Assembly: GCF_018128225.1 (NCBI RefSeq)
Contig: NZ_CP072377.1
Span: forward strand, 1,674,001 to 1,738,000
DNA: 64,000 bases
Source: Leptotrichia sp. oral taxon 218
GTDB taxonomy: Bacteria > Fusobacteriota > Fusobacteriia > Fusobacteriales > Leptotrichiaceae
Reading direction: 5' to 3'
Shown here one piece after another: positions 19,103-26,738 of the stretch; positions within the stretch are counted from its first letter, which is position 1, and each line of letters opens with the position of its first letter. The notes under the pieces were generated by a model. The model did not search any database. It was not told the origin of the DNA and saw only the letters and a list, made by a program, of their open reading frames with translations. Position numbers and translations under genes: made by a program.

Positions 19103-19848
19103 TGTCAAGTAAACAAAAAGTAATAGAAATTAAAAATATAAGAAAAGATTTTGGGAATAGAACAGTTTTAAAAGATGTAAACTTTAATGTGCACGAAGGA
19201 GAAGTTGTGAGTATCATTGGTTCTTCTGGAAGTGGAAAATCTACGCTTTTAAGATGTATAAATTTACTAGAAACGCCTACTAGTGGACAAATTTTGATTC
19301 ATGGGAAAGATGTGTTGAGTGGAGATGTTCCTTTAGTTGAATTGAGAGCAAAAGTTGGAATGGTTTTTCAGCAATTTAATTTATTCAATAATTTGAGTGT
19401 TCTAGATAACTGTGTCATTGGACAAATGAAAGTTTTGAAAAGAACTAGAGAAGAAGCTGAAAAAGTTGCAAAAGAATTTTTAGGAAAAGTTGGAATGTCA
19501 AGATTTATCAATGCAAAACCAAGCCAAATTTCAGGTGGTCAAAAGCAAAGGGTCGCAATTGCAAGAGCATTGTCAATGGAGCCAGAAGTACTGTTATTTG
19601 ATGAACCAACATCAGCACTAGATCCTGAAATGGTTGGAGAAGTTTTAAAAGTAATGAAAGATTTAGCTCAAAGTGGACTTACAATGATTGTTGTTACGCA
19701 TGAAATGGATTTTGCTCACGATGTTTCAAGCAGAGTAGTTTTCATGGATCAAGGAATAATTTTGGAAGACGATAAGCCAGAAATTATTTTTGAAAATCCA
19801 AAACATAATAGAACGAAAGAGTTTTTATCTAGAATGTTGAAAAAATAA
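19102..19848 (+). CDS. ATP-binding protein of the amino-acid ABC transporter (GlnQ type)
   Basis: 248-aa ATPase that powers the fused transporter encoded just upstream. Walker A is GSSGSGKST (~36-44), the signature ISGGQKQR (~138), Walker [16 protein letters not shown], and the switch His lies in VTHEMDF. Length and the GlnQ-family hallmarks ([16 protein letters not shown]) fit polar amino-acid importers. The start overlaps the upstream stop by one base, indicating translational coupling, and a strong terminator follows. Confidence 0.95.
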   Translation: MSSKQKVIEIKNIRKDFGNRTVLKDVNFNVHEGEVVSIIGSSGSGKSTLLRCINLLETPTSGQILIHGKDVLSGDVPLVELRAKVGMVFQQFNLFNNLSVLDNCVIGQMKVLKRTREEAEKVAKEFLGKVGMSRFINAKPSQISGGQKQRVAIARALSMEPEVLLFDEPTSALDPEMVGEVLKVMKDLAQSGLTMIVVTHEMDFAHDVSSRVVFMDQGIILEDDKPEIIFENPKHNRTKEFLSRMLKK

Positions 19849-19872
19849 TAAATTATTTTATATAAATAATTT

Positions 19873-19902
19873 CAGAGTGGTTATAGCCACTCTGTTTTTT
19901 AT
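19873..19902 (+). terminator. Terminator of the amino-acid ABC transporter operon
   Basis: Perfect 8-bp stem CAGAGTGG/CCACTCTG with loop TTATAG, followed by six T. A near-copy (with its preceding TATAAATAATTT) occurs at 22198-22234. Confidence 0.9.
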
Positions 19903-19997
19903 TTGAAAGTGTCCATAATTTTGTGTAAATTAATAGATGAATTCAGTAAATTCAATACTTTGCTATTCTGTTTATACAAAAATTTTTACACACTCTA

Positions 19998-21308
19998 TTA
20001 TTCAATTTCAATTTTTTTAAATTCCATTCTCACATCAACTCCATCTTTTCTATTTTCCAAGTAAATTTCTCCATCATTTAATAAAATAATATCTCGTATA
20101 ATAGAAAGTCCAAGTCCTGCTCCTTTTTTAGCATTTTTACCTTGAAAATTTCTACTAAATATTTTTTTCTTTTCTTCTTTAGGAATTCCTTCTCCATAAT
20201 TTCTTACAATAATTTCAACTACTTCACTTTCTTTCGCAATTAATTCAATATTTCCAATAGAATATTTTATGCTATTGTCAATCAATCCACGCAAAACTTC
20301 TGAAATCAAGTTTTTATCGACAAAGATGTTCGCATTGTCATCAGATTTTACTAAAATTTCCCTTTTGATATTCAAAAGTTCATAATCTTTTTTTATTTTT
20401 TCAAAAAGTTGTTTTACATCAATAACTTCTTTTTTAATAGTAATTTTTTCAAGATTGGAACTTAAAAACAGTGTATTTATAATTCTTTCAAGATTTTTTA
20501 CTTCAATATCCATATTTTCAATGGCTTCTTCTAATAATTTTTCATCATCTTTCCCCCATTTTAAAACATCCAAATAACCTTTCATTATGGCAAGTGGCGT
20601 TTTTAATTCATGTGACACATCAGAAGAAAATGTCTTCTGACTTTTTATAATTTCCTCTTTTTTCTTAAAAGTTTCGTTTAATACATCAATTAATTCTCCA
20701 ATTTCATCATCTCTTGTTTTTGTCAATTGTGCATCAATATTGTGTTCATTCATTTCCTTACTTTGGGAAATTATGTTTGTCAAAGGATTTAACACATTTT
20801 CAGCAACAATTTTTGAAATTACAATAATCGAAATTGTAATTAAAACAAACATTAAAAGCATAACATACAAAATTTCATGTGCTTCAATAAATTTAAAATT
20901 TCTTATTGCATAATATTTTGTATTATTCACAGTGTAAATTCTTTTGTAGACAAATCTGTCCCATTTTGTTTCAAGTTTATTCTCTTTAATTTTCTTAAAA
21001 TCCGAATGATTTTCATCATCTGTCAAATAAATAAAATTCCCATTTTTTTCAACCGCAAGAGAAATATATTGTTTATCAGCATAATCGTAATTTTTGTAAG
21101 TCTCTTTCAATTTATCAGTCGGAACATTATTTAATTTTTCGATGGCAGATAAGACAAGTTTATCCATTTCTTTAGTTTCGGCTTCAACAGCTTTATGAAT
21201 TAAAAATATAGTCATTCCCAAGATAATTATAAACGAGATAAAAACTAGACTCACTGTATTTGCAAAAATTATTTTATCTTTTATTTTTTTTAATTTTATT
21301 TTTTTCAT
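19998..21308 (-). CDS. Sensor histidine kinase
   Basis: 436-aa membrane kinase of a two-component system. TM helix 1 is at ~16-38, a ~110-residue extracytoplasmic sensor loop follows, TM helix 2 is at ~146-168, then a HAMP region (NPLTNIISQSKEMN), a HisKA domain with the phospho-His in FSSDVSHELKTPLA, and a HATPase domain with N box (GLIDNSIKYS), G1 (GEGIP) and G2 (KGAGLGLSI). The sensor loop resembles no domain I know. Its ATG overlaps the regulator's stop (ATGA), so the pair is translated together. Confidence 0.93.
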   Translation of the reverse strand: MKKIKLKKIKDKIIFANTVSLVFISFIIILGMTIFLIHKAVEAETKEMDKLVLSAIEKLNNVPTDKLKETYKNYDYADKQYISLAVEKNGNFIYLTDDENHSDFKKIKENKLETKWDRFVYKRIYTVNNTKYYAIRNFKFIEAHEILYVMLLMFVLITISIIVISKIVAENVLNPLTNIISQSKEMNEHNIDAQLTKTRDDEIGELIDVLNETFKKKEEIIKSQKTFSSDVSHELKTPLAIMKGYLDVLKWGKDDEKLLEEAIENMDIEVKNLERIINTLFLSSNLEKITIKKEVIDVKQLFEKIKKDYELLNIKREILVKSDDNANIFVDKNLISEVLRGLIDNSIKYSIGNIELIAKESEVVEIIVRNYGEGIPKEEKKKIFSRNFQGKNAKKGAGLGLSIIRDIILLNDGEIYLENRKDGVDVRMEFKKIEIE

Positions 21309-21952
21309 ATTTTTAAAATATACCCAATTCCTCTCACAGTCTTAATTTTTTCTTTTCCTAATTTTTGCCTAATTTTTTTAATCGTACTGTCAATTAGATT
21401 ATCACTAGCTTCCCAGCCCCATATTTTTTCAACGATTTTATCTCGTGAAACAATTTCCTCTTTATTCTCAGTCAAAAGTTTAACCAGTTCAAATTCTGTT
21501 TTTGTCAATAAAACAGGTGTTTCTTCCAAATAAACAGAATAATTTTCCGTATTTAACTTTAAAGTTTTATAAACAATTTCAGAAATTTTCTCTTTTCTAA
21601 TATTTATGTCAATTCTTGCATCAAGCTCAAGAAAATCAAAAGGTTTCGTAACATAATCACTCGCTCCAGATTTCAGTAAATCAACTTTTTCTTCAATGTT
21701 ATTTTTCGCAGAAACAACGATTATTGGAACTTCTGATATTTTTCTAACATTTTTGCAAACATCATTTCCTTCCATCAAAGGCAGTCCCAAATCCAAAAGC
21801 ATCAAATCATAAAAATCCCTCTTTTTATCAATTTCATTCAAAGCATCAATTCCATTTTCAATTACCGTAATTTCATGATTTTTCCGCTCCAGCTGTAATT
21901 TCAAAATTCTCGATATTTTTTTATCATCTTCAACAACTAATATCTTCCCCAT
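21305..21952 (-). CDS. OmpR/PhoB-family response regulator
   Basis: 215-aa regulator: receiver domain (~1-115) with acidic pocket VVEDDKK, phospho-acceptor Asp in DLMLLDLGLP and Lys in VTKPFDF, then a winged-helix DNA-binding domain (~125-215, LLTKTEFELVKLL and DSTIKKIRQKLG). It is first in the operon with the histidine kinase. I place the start at the ATG at 21952 (MGKILVVEDD), typical for the family; a TTG at 21976 is in frame but overlaps a GGAGAGG. The upstream DNA (21981-22111) is repeated in front of the PAP2 gene, suggesting that regulator and phosphatase were once divergent neighbours. Confidence 0.92.
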   Translation of the reverse strand: MGKILVVEDDKKISRILKLQLERKNHEITVIENGIDALNEIDKKRDFYDLMLLDLGLPLMEGNDVCKNVRKISEVPIIVVSAKNNIEEKVDLLKSGASDYVTKPFDFLELDARIDINIRKEKISEIVYKTLKLNTENYSVYLEETPVLLTKTEFELVKLLTENKEEIVSRDKIVEKIWGWEASDNLIDSTIKKIRQKLGKEKIKTVRGIGYILKI

Positions 21953-21980
21953 TTTTCTTTTATTTTTCCTCTCCAAAATT

Positions 21981-22111
21981 TATTCAGTTTAAATTCATTT
22001 TAAAATTTATTTTTTATGTTAATATTACTTATCTTAAAAATATTATATCTTAATTTTAGAAAAATAAAAAGATATAAACCAAATAACTAATAATTTTTTC
22101 GTTTAAAATAG
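21981..22111. repeat. ~130-bp direct repeat, copy A (upstream of the response regulator)
   Basis: Begins TATTCAGTTTAAATTCATTT and ends TTCGTTTAAAATAG. It matches 24165-24294 in the same orientation with about eight differences. Copy A abuts the regulator gene; copy B abuts the PAP2 gene. Confidence 0.85.
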
Positions 22112-22197
22112 TAATTTAAAAATAAAAATGGAGCTTTTTATAAATCTCTTTTTATTTTTTTTAATTAAAAAAAAATAATAAATCCAAATATATTTGT

Positions 22198-22234
22198 ATA
22201 AATAATTTCAGAGTGGTCATAGCCACTCTGTTTT
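22198..22234. repeat. Second copy of the CAGAGTGG terminator hairpin
   Basis: TATAAATAATTT then CAGAGTGG/CCACTCTG with loop TCATAG and four T, almost identical to 19863-19900. No plus-strand gene precedes it. On the minus strand it lies after bioB but has no T-run there, so it is probably a duplicated terminator segment. Confidence 0.6.
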
Positions 22235-22287
22235 CCTTGAAAAAAAGGTTTTTAAAAATATATAAAAATAAAAATTGCAAAAAATTT

Positions 22288-23304
22288 TTAAATTTTATAT
22301 CCTAATTCTGTTACCATATTCTTATCTTTTTCTATTGTTGTTCCTGTAGTTGTTAAGAAATTTCCTGTAAGTGCAGAATTAATTCCACATTTTAAACCAG
22401 TTTTTACATAATTTCCTAATTTAATTCTTCCTCCAGCATATCTTAAATGAGTTTTAGGCATAATAAAACGATAAATAGATATAGTCTTTAAAATTTCTAA
22501 TGGCTCTACTGCTTTATTATTCTCAAATGGAGTTCCAGGGATTGGAGTTAAAATATTTATCGGAACAGAATTGACTTTTAATTCTTTTAAATCAAATGCC
22601 ATATCAATTCTATCTTCAATAGTTTCTCCTAAACCAAATATTCCTCCACTGCAAACATTTAACCCAATTGCTTTTGCATTTTTTATAGTATTAACTCTAT
22701 CATCATAGGTGTGAGATGTACAGACATTAGGATAAAATCTTCTCGATGTTTCTAAATTATGATGATACATTGAAATACCTGCATTAGCCAATTTTTGTAA
22801 CGCTTCTTTTGTACAGATGCCATGAGAAGCGCAAAGACTTAATTTATCAGTGTGTTCTCGTATAGATTCATAAATTTCAGCCAAGTCATTTAATTCTTTT
22901 TCATTTCCATTAAATCCTCTGCCGCTTGTCACAAGTGAAAATCTATGAGCACCTTCGTTTTCATTTCTTTCAGCTTCACGAAGTGCTGTTTCTTTTGAAA
23001 TAAGACCGTATACATCTACTGCTGTTTTAAAATGAATTGATTGTGCACAGTATTTGCAATTTTCAGAGCATTTCCCAGATTTTGCGTTAATAATGGTGCA
23101 TAAATCAAAATTTTCTCCACAAAATTTTTCTCTAATTTGATTCGCTGCTTCAAAAAGTATATTTAAAGTTTCCATATCATTATTAGGAATTTTTGATAAA
23201 AAGATTGCTTCTTTACGACTTATTTCATATTTTTCATTTATAATTTTATTTTTTAAATTTGATATAAATTTAACTAGTTCAATTTGATTATTATTTTTTG
23301 ACAT
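22288..23304 (-). CDS. bioB: Biotin synthase
   Basis: Radical-SAM enzyme that inserts sulfur into dethiobiotin to make biotin. The 338-aa protein shows the SAM cluster motif CSENCKYCAQS (Cys-x3-Cys-x2-Cys) near residue 75, the VTSGRG segment, and the Cys-containing ICTKEAL and NVCSGGIFGLGET motifs that hold the auxiliary 2Fe-2S cluster, with the conserved Arg in HLRYAGGR. No bioA, bioD or bioF is present here, so the cell may use imported or salvaged dethiobiotin, or the other genes lie elsewhere. bioY lies upstream but behind a terminator. Confidence 0.95.
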   Translation of the reverse strand: MSKNNNQIELVKFISNLKNKIINEKYEISRKEAIFLSKIPNNDMETLNILFEAANQIREKFCGENFDLCTIINAKSGKCSENCKYCAQSIHFKTAVDVYGLISKETALREAERNENEGAHRFSLVTSGRGFNGNEKELNDLAEIYESIREHTDKLSLCASHGICTKEALQKLANAGISMYHHNLETSRRFYPNVCTSHTYDDRVNTIKNAKAIGLNVCSGGIFGLGETIEDRIDMAFDLKELKVNSVPINILTPIPGTPFENNKAVEPLEILKTISIYRFIMPKTHLRYAGGRIKLGNYVKTGLKCGINSALTGNFLTTTGTTIEKDKNMVTELGYKI

Positions 23305-23369
23305 TTCGTTTTTTCCTTTCTTTTTTGTACTAAAAAAATTGTATTATTTGAAGACACAATAATATAAAT

Positions 23370-23406
23370 AAAAAATCTCCTAAAATTTTTATAAAGGAGA
23401 TTTTTC
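23370..23406 (-). terminator. Terminator between bioY and bioB
   Basis: An 11-bp stem AAAAATCTCCT/AGGAGATTTTT (23371-23405), running into T on the minus strand. bioB therefore needs read-through or its own promoter. Confidence 0.75.
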
Positions 23407-23425
23407 GTTCAACAAATAAAATAAC

Positions 23426-24001
23426 TTAATTTTTATTTTTTTTTATAAATTTCCATAATCTTGGAAATAAAAGAGTTGCTACAATTGCTTTTAACATATC
23501 TCCAGGAATAAAAGGAAGTACACCAGCCATAAATACATTCTTAATAGGCACAAATAATATCAATACTAATGCACCTAATGCCAAAATAACGGCACTGGCA
23601 AGTAACAATGAAAGAAATGTCTTCACATAAGATTTTGCAATACCTTTATCAGATAAAAATCCTAAAATTACTGTAGCTGCAATATATCCTAAAATGTATC
23701 CTCCTGTTGGTGAAAACAATGAACCTGCTTTAAATCCAGCAAAAATTGGAGCTCCCAAACTACCTGCTGCAACATATGAAAGCACAGTTGCTGTTCCCAA
23801 TTTTCTACCATATAATAACGCCATTAATATTACTCCAAACGATCCTAGCGAAATAGGTACGGGAGTAAAATAAAGCGGTATTATAAGTTGTGACATTATT
23901 GATAAAAATACAACTCCACTCAATACTAAAAAAGTACTCTTTAAAAATTCTTTTTCTGTTGTTTTAATTTTTATACTATTACTTAAAAAATTTTGTTTCA
24001 T
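23426..24001 (-). CDS. bioY: BioY biotin transporter S component
   Basis: 191-aa integral membrane protein, the substrate-binding subunit of an ECF-type biotin importer. About six hydrophobic helices are visible, with the family motifs LGSFGVILMALLYGRKLGT, AGSLGAPIFAGF and GPTGGYILGY-like SPTGGYILGYIAA. No ecfA/ecfT genes are adjacent, so it either works with a shared energy module or alone. It has its own promoter with two palindromic operator-like sites, consistent with biotin-dependent repression. Confidence 0.95.
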   Translation of the reverse strand: MKQNFLSNSIKIKTTEKEFLKSTFLVLSGVVFLSIMSQLIIPLYFTPVPISLGSFGVILMALLYGRKLGTATVLSYVAAGSLGAPIFAGFKAGSLFSPTGGYILGYIAATVILGFLSDKGIAKSYVKTFLSLLLASAVILALGALVLILFVPIKNVFMAGVLPFIPGDMLKAIVATLLFPRLWKFIKKNKN

Positions 24002-24036
24002 AAAAATACCTCCACTATTTTTAATTTTATATTATT

Positions 24037-24086
24037 ATAACACATGTTATTTATGGCATTATAACACCTGTTATATAAAAAGTCAA
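24037..24086 (-). promoter_or_regulatory. bioY promoter with twin palindromic operators
   Basis: Minus strand: TTGACT (24086-24081), 17 bases, TATAAT (24063-24058). The palindromes ATAACACCTGTTAT (24061-24074, covering the spacer and -10) and ATAACACATGTTAT (24037-24050) lie 24 bases apart. A biotin-responsive repressor such as BirA is the likely ligand, but the motif is not the classical BirA box as I know it. Confidence 0.65.
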
Positions 24087-24164
24087 TAAATTTTTTTAAC
24101 GAACACTTTAATATTACTAAATAATATATTAATAACCCAAGTGCACCAAAAATTAAAAATTTTT

Positions 24165-24294
24165 TATTCAGTTTAAATTCATTTAAAAATTTATTTTTTA
24201 TGTTAATATTAATTATCTTAAAAATATTATATTTTAATTTTAGAAAAATAAAAAAACATAAATCAAATAACTAATAATTTTTTCATTTAAATAG
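24165..24294. repeat. ~130-bp direct repeat, copy B (upstream of the PAP2 gene)
   Basis: Same orientation as copy A (21981-22111). It ends about 10 bases before the PAP2 start codon. The two copies flank the bioB-bioY segment. Confidence 0.85.
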
Positions 24295-24304
24295 AGAAGG
24301 AGAA

Positions 24305-24994
24305 GTGATACAATTGAAACTAACAAATTATATTTTTTCTGTAGATAAATTCTTTTTTAAACATTTATCATACAATTCAGATTTTAGCATTTTTAAACAT
24401 TCAGAAAGTATTGAAAGATTTTTTCGTTTTATTACTAAATTTGGAGAAGGATATTTTGAATTGTTACTTACAATTGTATTGCTCTCATTCCTTTTAATCA
24501 ATAAACAGAAATACAATTTTTTTAAAAAATATATTTTAGCAATAATTTTTACTTTGCTTTCCACTCAAGTTACGGTAAATGTAATGAAAGTATTGTTCGC
24601 AAGAGCAAGACCGTCGATAACTGTAAATCCTGATAAATTTTATGGAATCATGACTTTGATTAAAAATAGTTCATTTTGGAAAGGAAGTTATGTATCTTTT
24701 CCATCAGGACATACAATTACTATTTGGGGAACAATTTGGATTTTATCTTTTATTATAAAAAGTAAAGCAATAAAAATACCGTTATTCATCTTAGGAATTT
24801 TAGTAGGAGTGAGCCGTATTTATTTGGTGCATCATTGGAGCAGTGATGTTGTTGCAAGTGTTATTCTTTCATATTTTATCGCGAAATTTGTACATAAGAA
24901 AATATTTGGAAATAAAGATAAAAAAGCAAGACCAATTTTTGTTCCATATTACAGAAAACTAACTATTGGAATTTTTAAAAGAAAAATTGCCTAA
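24305..24994 (+). CDS. PAP2-family membrane phosphatase
   Basis: 229-aa integral membrane phosphatase with the complete acid-phosphatase signature: KVLFARARP (K-x6-RP), FPSGHT, and SRIYLVHHWSSD (SR-x5-H-x3-D). Members dephosphorylate lipid phosphates such as undecaprenyl-pyrophosphate or phosphatidate; the exact substrate is not visible. Five or six helices fit the family. The start is GTG at 24305 with GGAG only two bases ahead; a TTG at 24314 is an alternative. The upstream DNA duplicates that of the response regulator, so both may share control. Confidence 0.88.
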   Translation: MIQLKLTNYIFSVDKFFFKHLSYNSDFSIFKHSESIERFFRFITKFGEGYFELLLTIVLLSFLLINKQKYNFFKKYILAIIFTLLSTQVTVNVMKVLFARARPSITVNPDKFYGIMTLIKNSSFWKGSYVSFPSGHTITIWGTIWILSFIIKSKAIKIPLFILGILVGVSRIYLVHHWSSDVVASVILSYFIAKFVHKKIFGNKDKKARPIFVPYYRKLTIGIFKRKIA

Positions 24995-25028
24995 TTTATA
25001 ATACTTTTAACTAATTTTTTCAAATTAT

Positions 25029-25072
25029 AAAGAATTGTTTAGAAAATAAATTTTTTAAACGGTTCTTTTTTA
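25029..25072 (+). terminator. Terminator of the PAP2 gene
   Basis: A 13-bp stem AAAGAATTGTTTA/TAAACGGTTCTTT (two G-T pairs) with a T-run. It separates PAP2 from the next operon. Confidence 0.75.
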
Positions 25073-25111
25073 TTTTTGTATAAACAAACAAAAGAAAATA
25101 ACTTAAAAAAG

Positions 25112-25138
25112 TTGAAACAAAGAAAAATGAGATATAAT
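25112..25138 (+). promoter_or_regulatory. Candidate promoter of the repeat protein-apbE-rnfCD operon
   Basis: TATAAT at 25133-25138 with TTGAAA at 25112-25117. The 15-base spacing is short, so the -35 is uncertain. The -10 lies 32 bases before the start codon. Confidence 0.45.
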
Positions 25139-25170
25139 ATTTTGATTTAAAAAATAGAATGGAGATAAAA

Positions 25171-25650
25171 ATGAAAAATATAAAAAAAATAATATTATTT
25201 TTAGGAGCAATAGCACTTGTTGTGTGGGGAATTTACGCCAGACAGCAATCTAAAATTGCAGAAGTGACCACAAATAATCCTTCTGGAAATATAAATTTTT
25301 TAGGAAATAGCACAACTATTGAAAATAAATCACCTGAAAGAGCAACTTCTTCTAAAGGAAAAGATGAAAATAAAAATTTCATAAAAAAAGAAAATAAAAG
25401 AGCCGAAAGAGCTTCATCTTCTTCTAAAGTACAAAAAGAAATCAATCAAAATAATCAAAAGATTGAACAAAAAACAAAGGAAAGAGCGACTTCTTCCAAA
25501 AATGAAAATCAAAATAAAAATCCAGAAAATAAAAATAATTTAGAAATTCAAAAAGAAAATAAAGATTCTGGAAAAACAGCTAACGAAGAGAAAAAAACTA
25601 ATCCAAGTGAAGTAAAAAGTTCTGAAGGAGCAACTTCTAACAAAAATTAA
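25171..25650 (+). CDS. Membrane-anchored low-complexity protein with four RA(T/S)SS-type repeats
   Basis: 159 aa. One N-terminal helix (residues ~6-22) followed by a disordered, Lys/Asn/Glu-rich exported tail. A short motif recurs four times: PERATSSKG, AERASSSSK, KERATSSKN and SEGATSNKN, at spacings of roughly 25-55 residues. The ATG at 25171 is chosen because GGAG lies 6 bases ahead; an ATG at 25159 overlaps that site. It is first in a unit with apbE, rnfC and rnfD. I do not recognise a family. The last repeat (EGATS) is reminiscent of the flavin-attachment motif of ApbE substrates, the others less so. A similar PRATTS occurs in the linker at the N-terminus of BamA. Confidence 0.65.
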   Translation: MKNIKKIILFLGAIALVVWGIYARQQSKIAEVTTNNPSGNINFLGNSTTIENKSPERATSSKGKDENKNFIKKENKRAERASSSSKVQKEINQNNQKIEQKTKERATSSKNENQNKNPENKNNLEIQKENKDSGKTANEEKKTNPSEVKSSEGATSNKN

Positions 25651-25701
25651 TAAAATTTATAAAAAAATTATTAAATTATTTAAGAGAAAGAATAGACAAA
25701 A

Positions 25702-26685
25702 ATGGAAAAAGAATATAAAGTACAAACTAGATTTTTATTTCACACAAATATTAAGATAAAAATTCCTGATAGCTTTGAAAATAAAGTTTTTGATGAACTA
25801 TTTGAAATTTTGGAAGATGTGAATAAAAATTATAATTCGTATTCAAAAAATTCTTACATTGATAAAATTAATAAAAATAACGGAAAATTTGTGCAAGTGA
25901 ATGAAGAAACTGTGAATTTATTGGAAAAAGTAGTACATTTTTCTGAAATTATGAATGGAGAATATGACATAACTATAATGCCACTTATAAAACTATGGGG
26001 ATTTTATAAAGAAAATTCTGATAAAATTCCAGAAAATCTTGAAATTAAAAAAATAAAAAAATTGGTGGATTATAAAAAAATTATTATCGATAAAAAAAAT
26101 TTAAAAGTAAAAATTGATAAAAATCAAGAAATTATAACAGGTTCTTTTATAAAAGCATATGCGATTGATAAAGCTATTCAAAAAATGAAAGAACTTAAAA
26201 TTGACGACGCCATAATTAATGCTGGTGGAAGCAGTATTGCGGCTATTAACGGATGGGGAATTATTGTAGAAAATCCTGAACCTGAGAAAAAATTGTTAAA
26301 AAATGATGATGGAAAAATTTTGAAAATTACAAAAGAAAAGTATGAAGGAAATGACGAATATAATGATTTATTTGAGATAGAAATAAAAGACTTAACATAT
26401 TCTACTTCAAATCAGGTAAATACATTTTTGGAAATTGATGGTGAAAAATATGGTCACATAATCAGTCCCAAAACAGGATTTCCTGCAAAAAACAAACAGA
26501 TTGGAATCATTACTGAAAATGCTTTTTTTGGAGATATGATTTCAACTAGACTTTATAATCAAACTCCTAAAAATTTTCATGAAATAATAAAAAAACTTTC
26601 AAAAGAAATAAAAATTGAAGGATATTTGATTGATGAAAATGGGGAAATACATTATACTGACGGATTTTTAGAATATGTTAAATAA
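25702..26685 (+). CDS. apbE: ApbE-like FAD:protein FMN transferase, divergent
   Basis: ApbE enzymes move FMN from FAD onto Ser/Thr of redox proteins such as RnfG/RnfD. The 327-aa product keeps the family outline: EYDITIMPLIKLWGF (usual YDITVGPLVNLWGF), an ALDKAI-like segment, INAGGSSIAAING, the STSNQ segment, and GHIISPKTGFPA. It lacks an N-terminal signal or lipobox, so it may act in the cytoplasm. The Mg-binding segment reads GDMISTRLY instead of ADALSTAL, so the active site is altered. It sits 51 bases after the repeat protein and 53 bases before rnfC, which supports a role in flavinylating a partner encoded here. Confidence 0.82.
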   Translation: MEKEYKVQTRFLFHTNIKIKIPDSFENKVFDELFEILEDVNKNYNSYSKNSYIDKINKNNGKFVQVNEETVNLLEKVVHFSEIMNGEYDITIMPLIKLWGFYKENSDKIPENLEIKKIKKLVDYKKIIIDKKNLKVKIDKNQEIITGSFIKAYAIDKAIQKMKELKIDDAIINAGGSSIAAINGWGIIVENPEPEKKLLKNDDGKILKITKEKYEGNDEYNDLFEIEIKDLTYSTSNQVNTFLEIDGEKYGHIISPKTGFPAKNKQIGIITENAFFGDMISTRLYNQTPKNFHEIIKKLSKEIKIEGYLIDENGEIHYTDGFLEYVK

Positions 26686-26738
26686 AAAATTTAAAAATTT
26701 TAAATTTAAATTATAAAAAAGAAAAAAATGGAGAGAAA

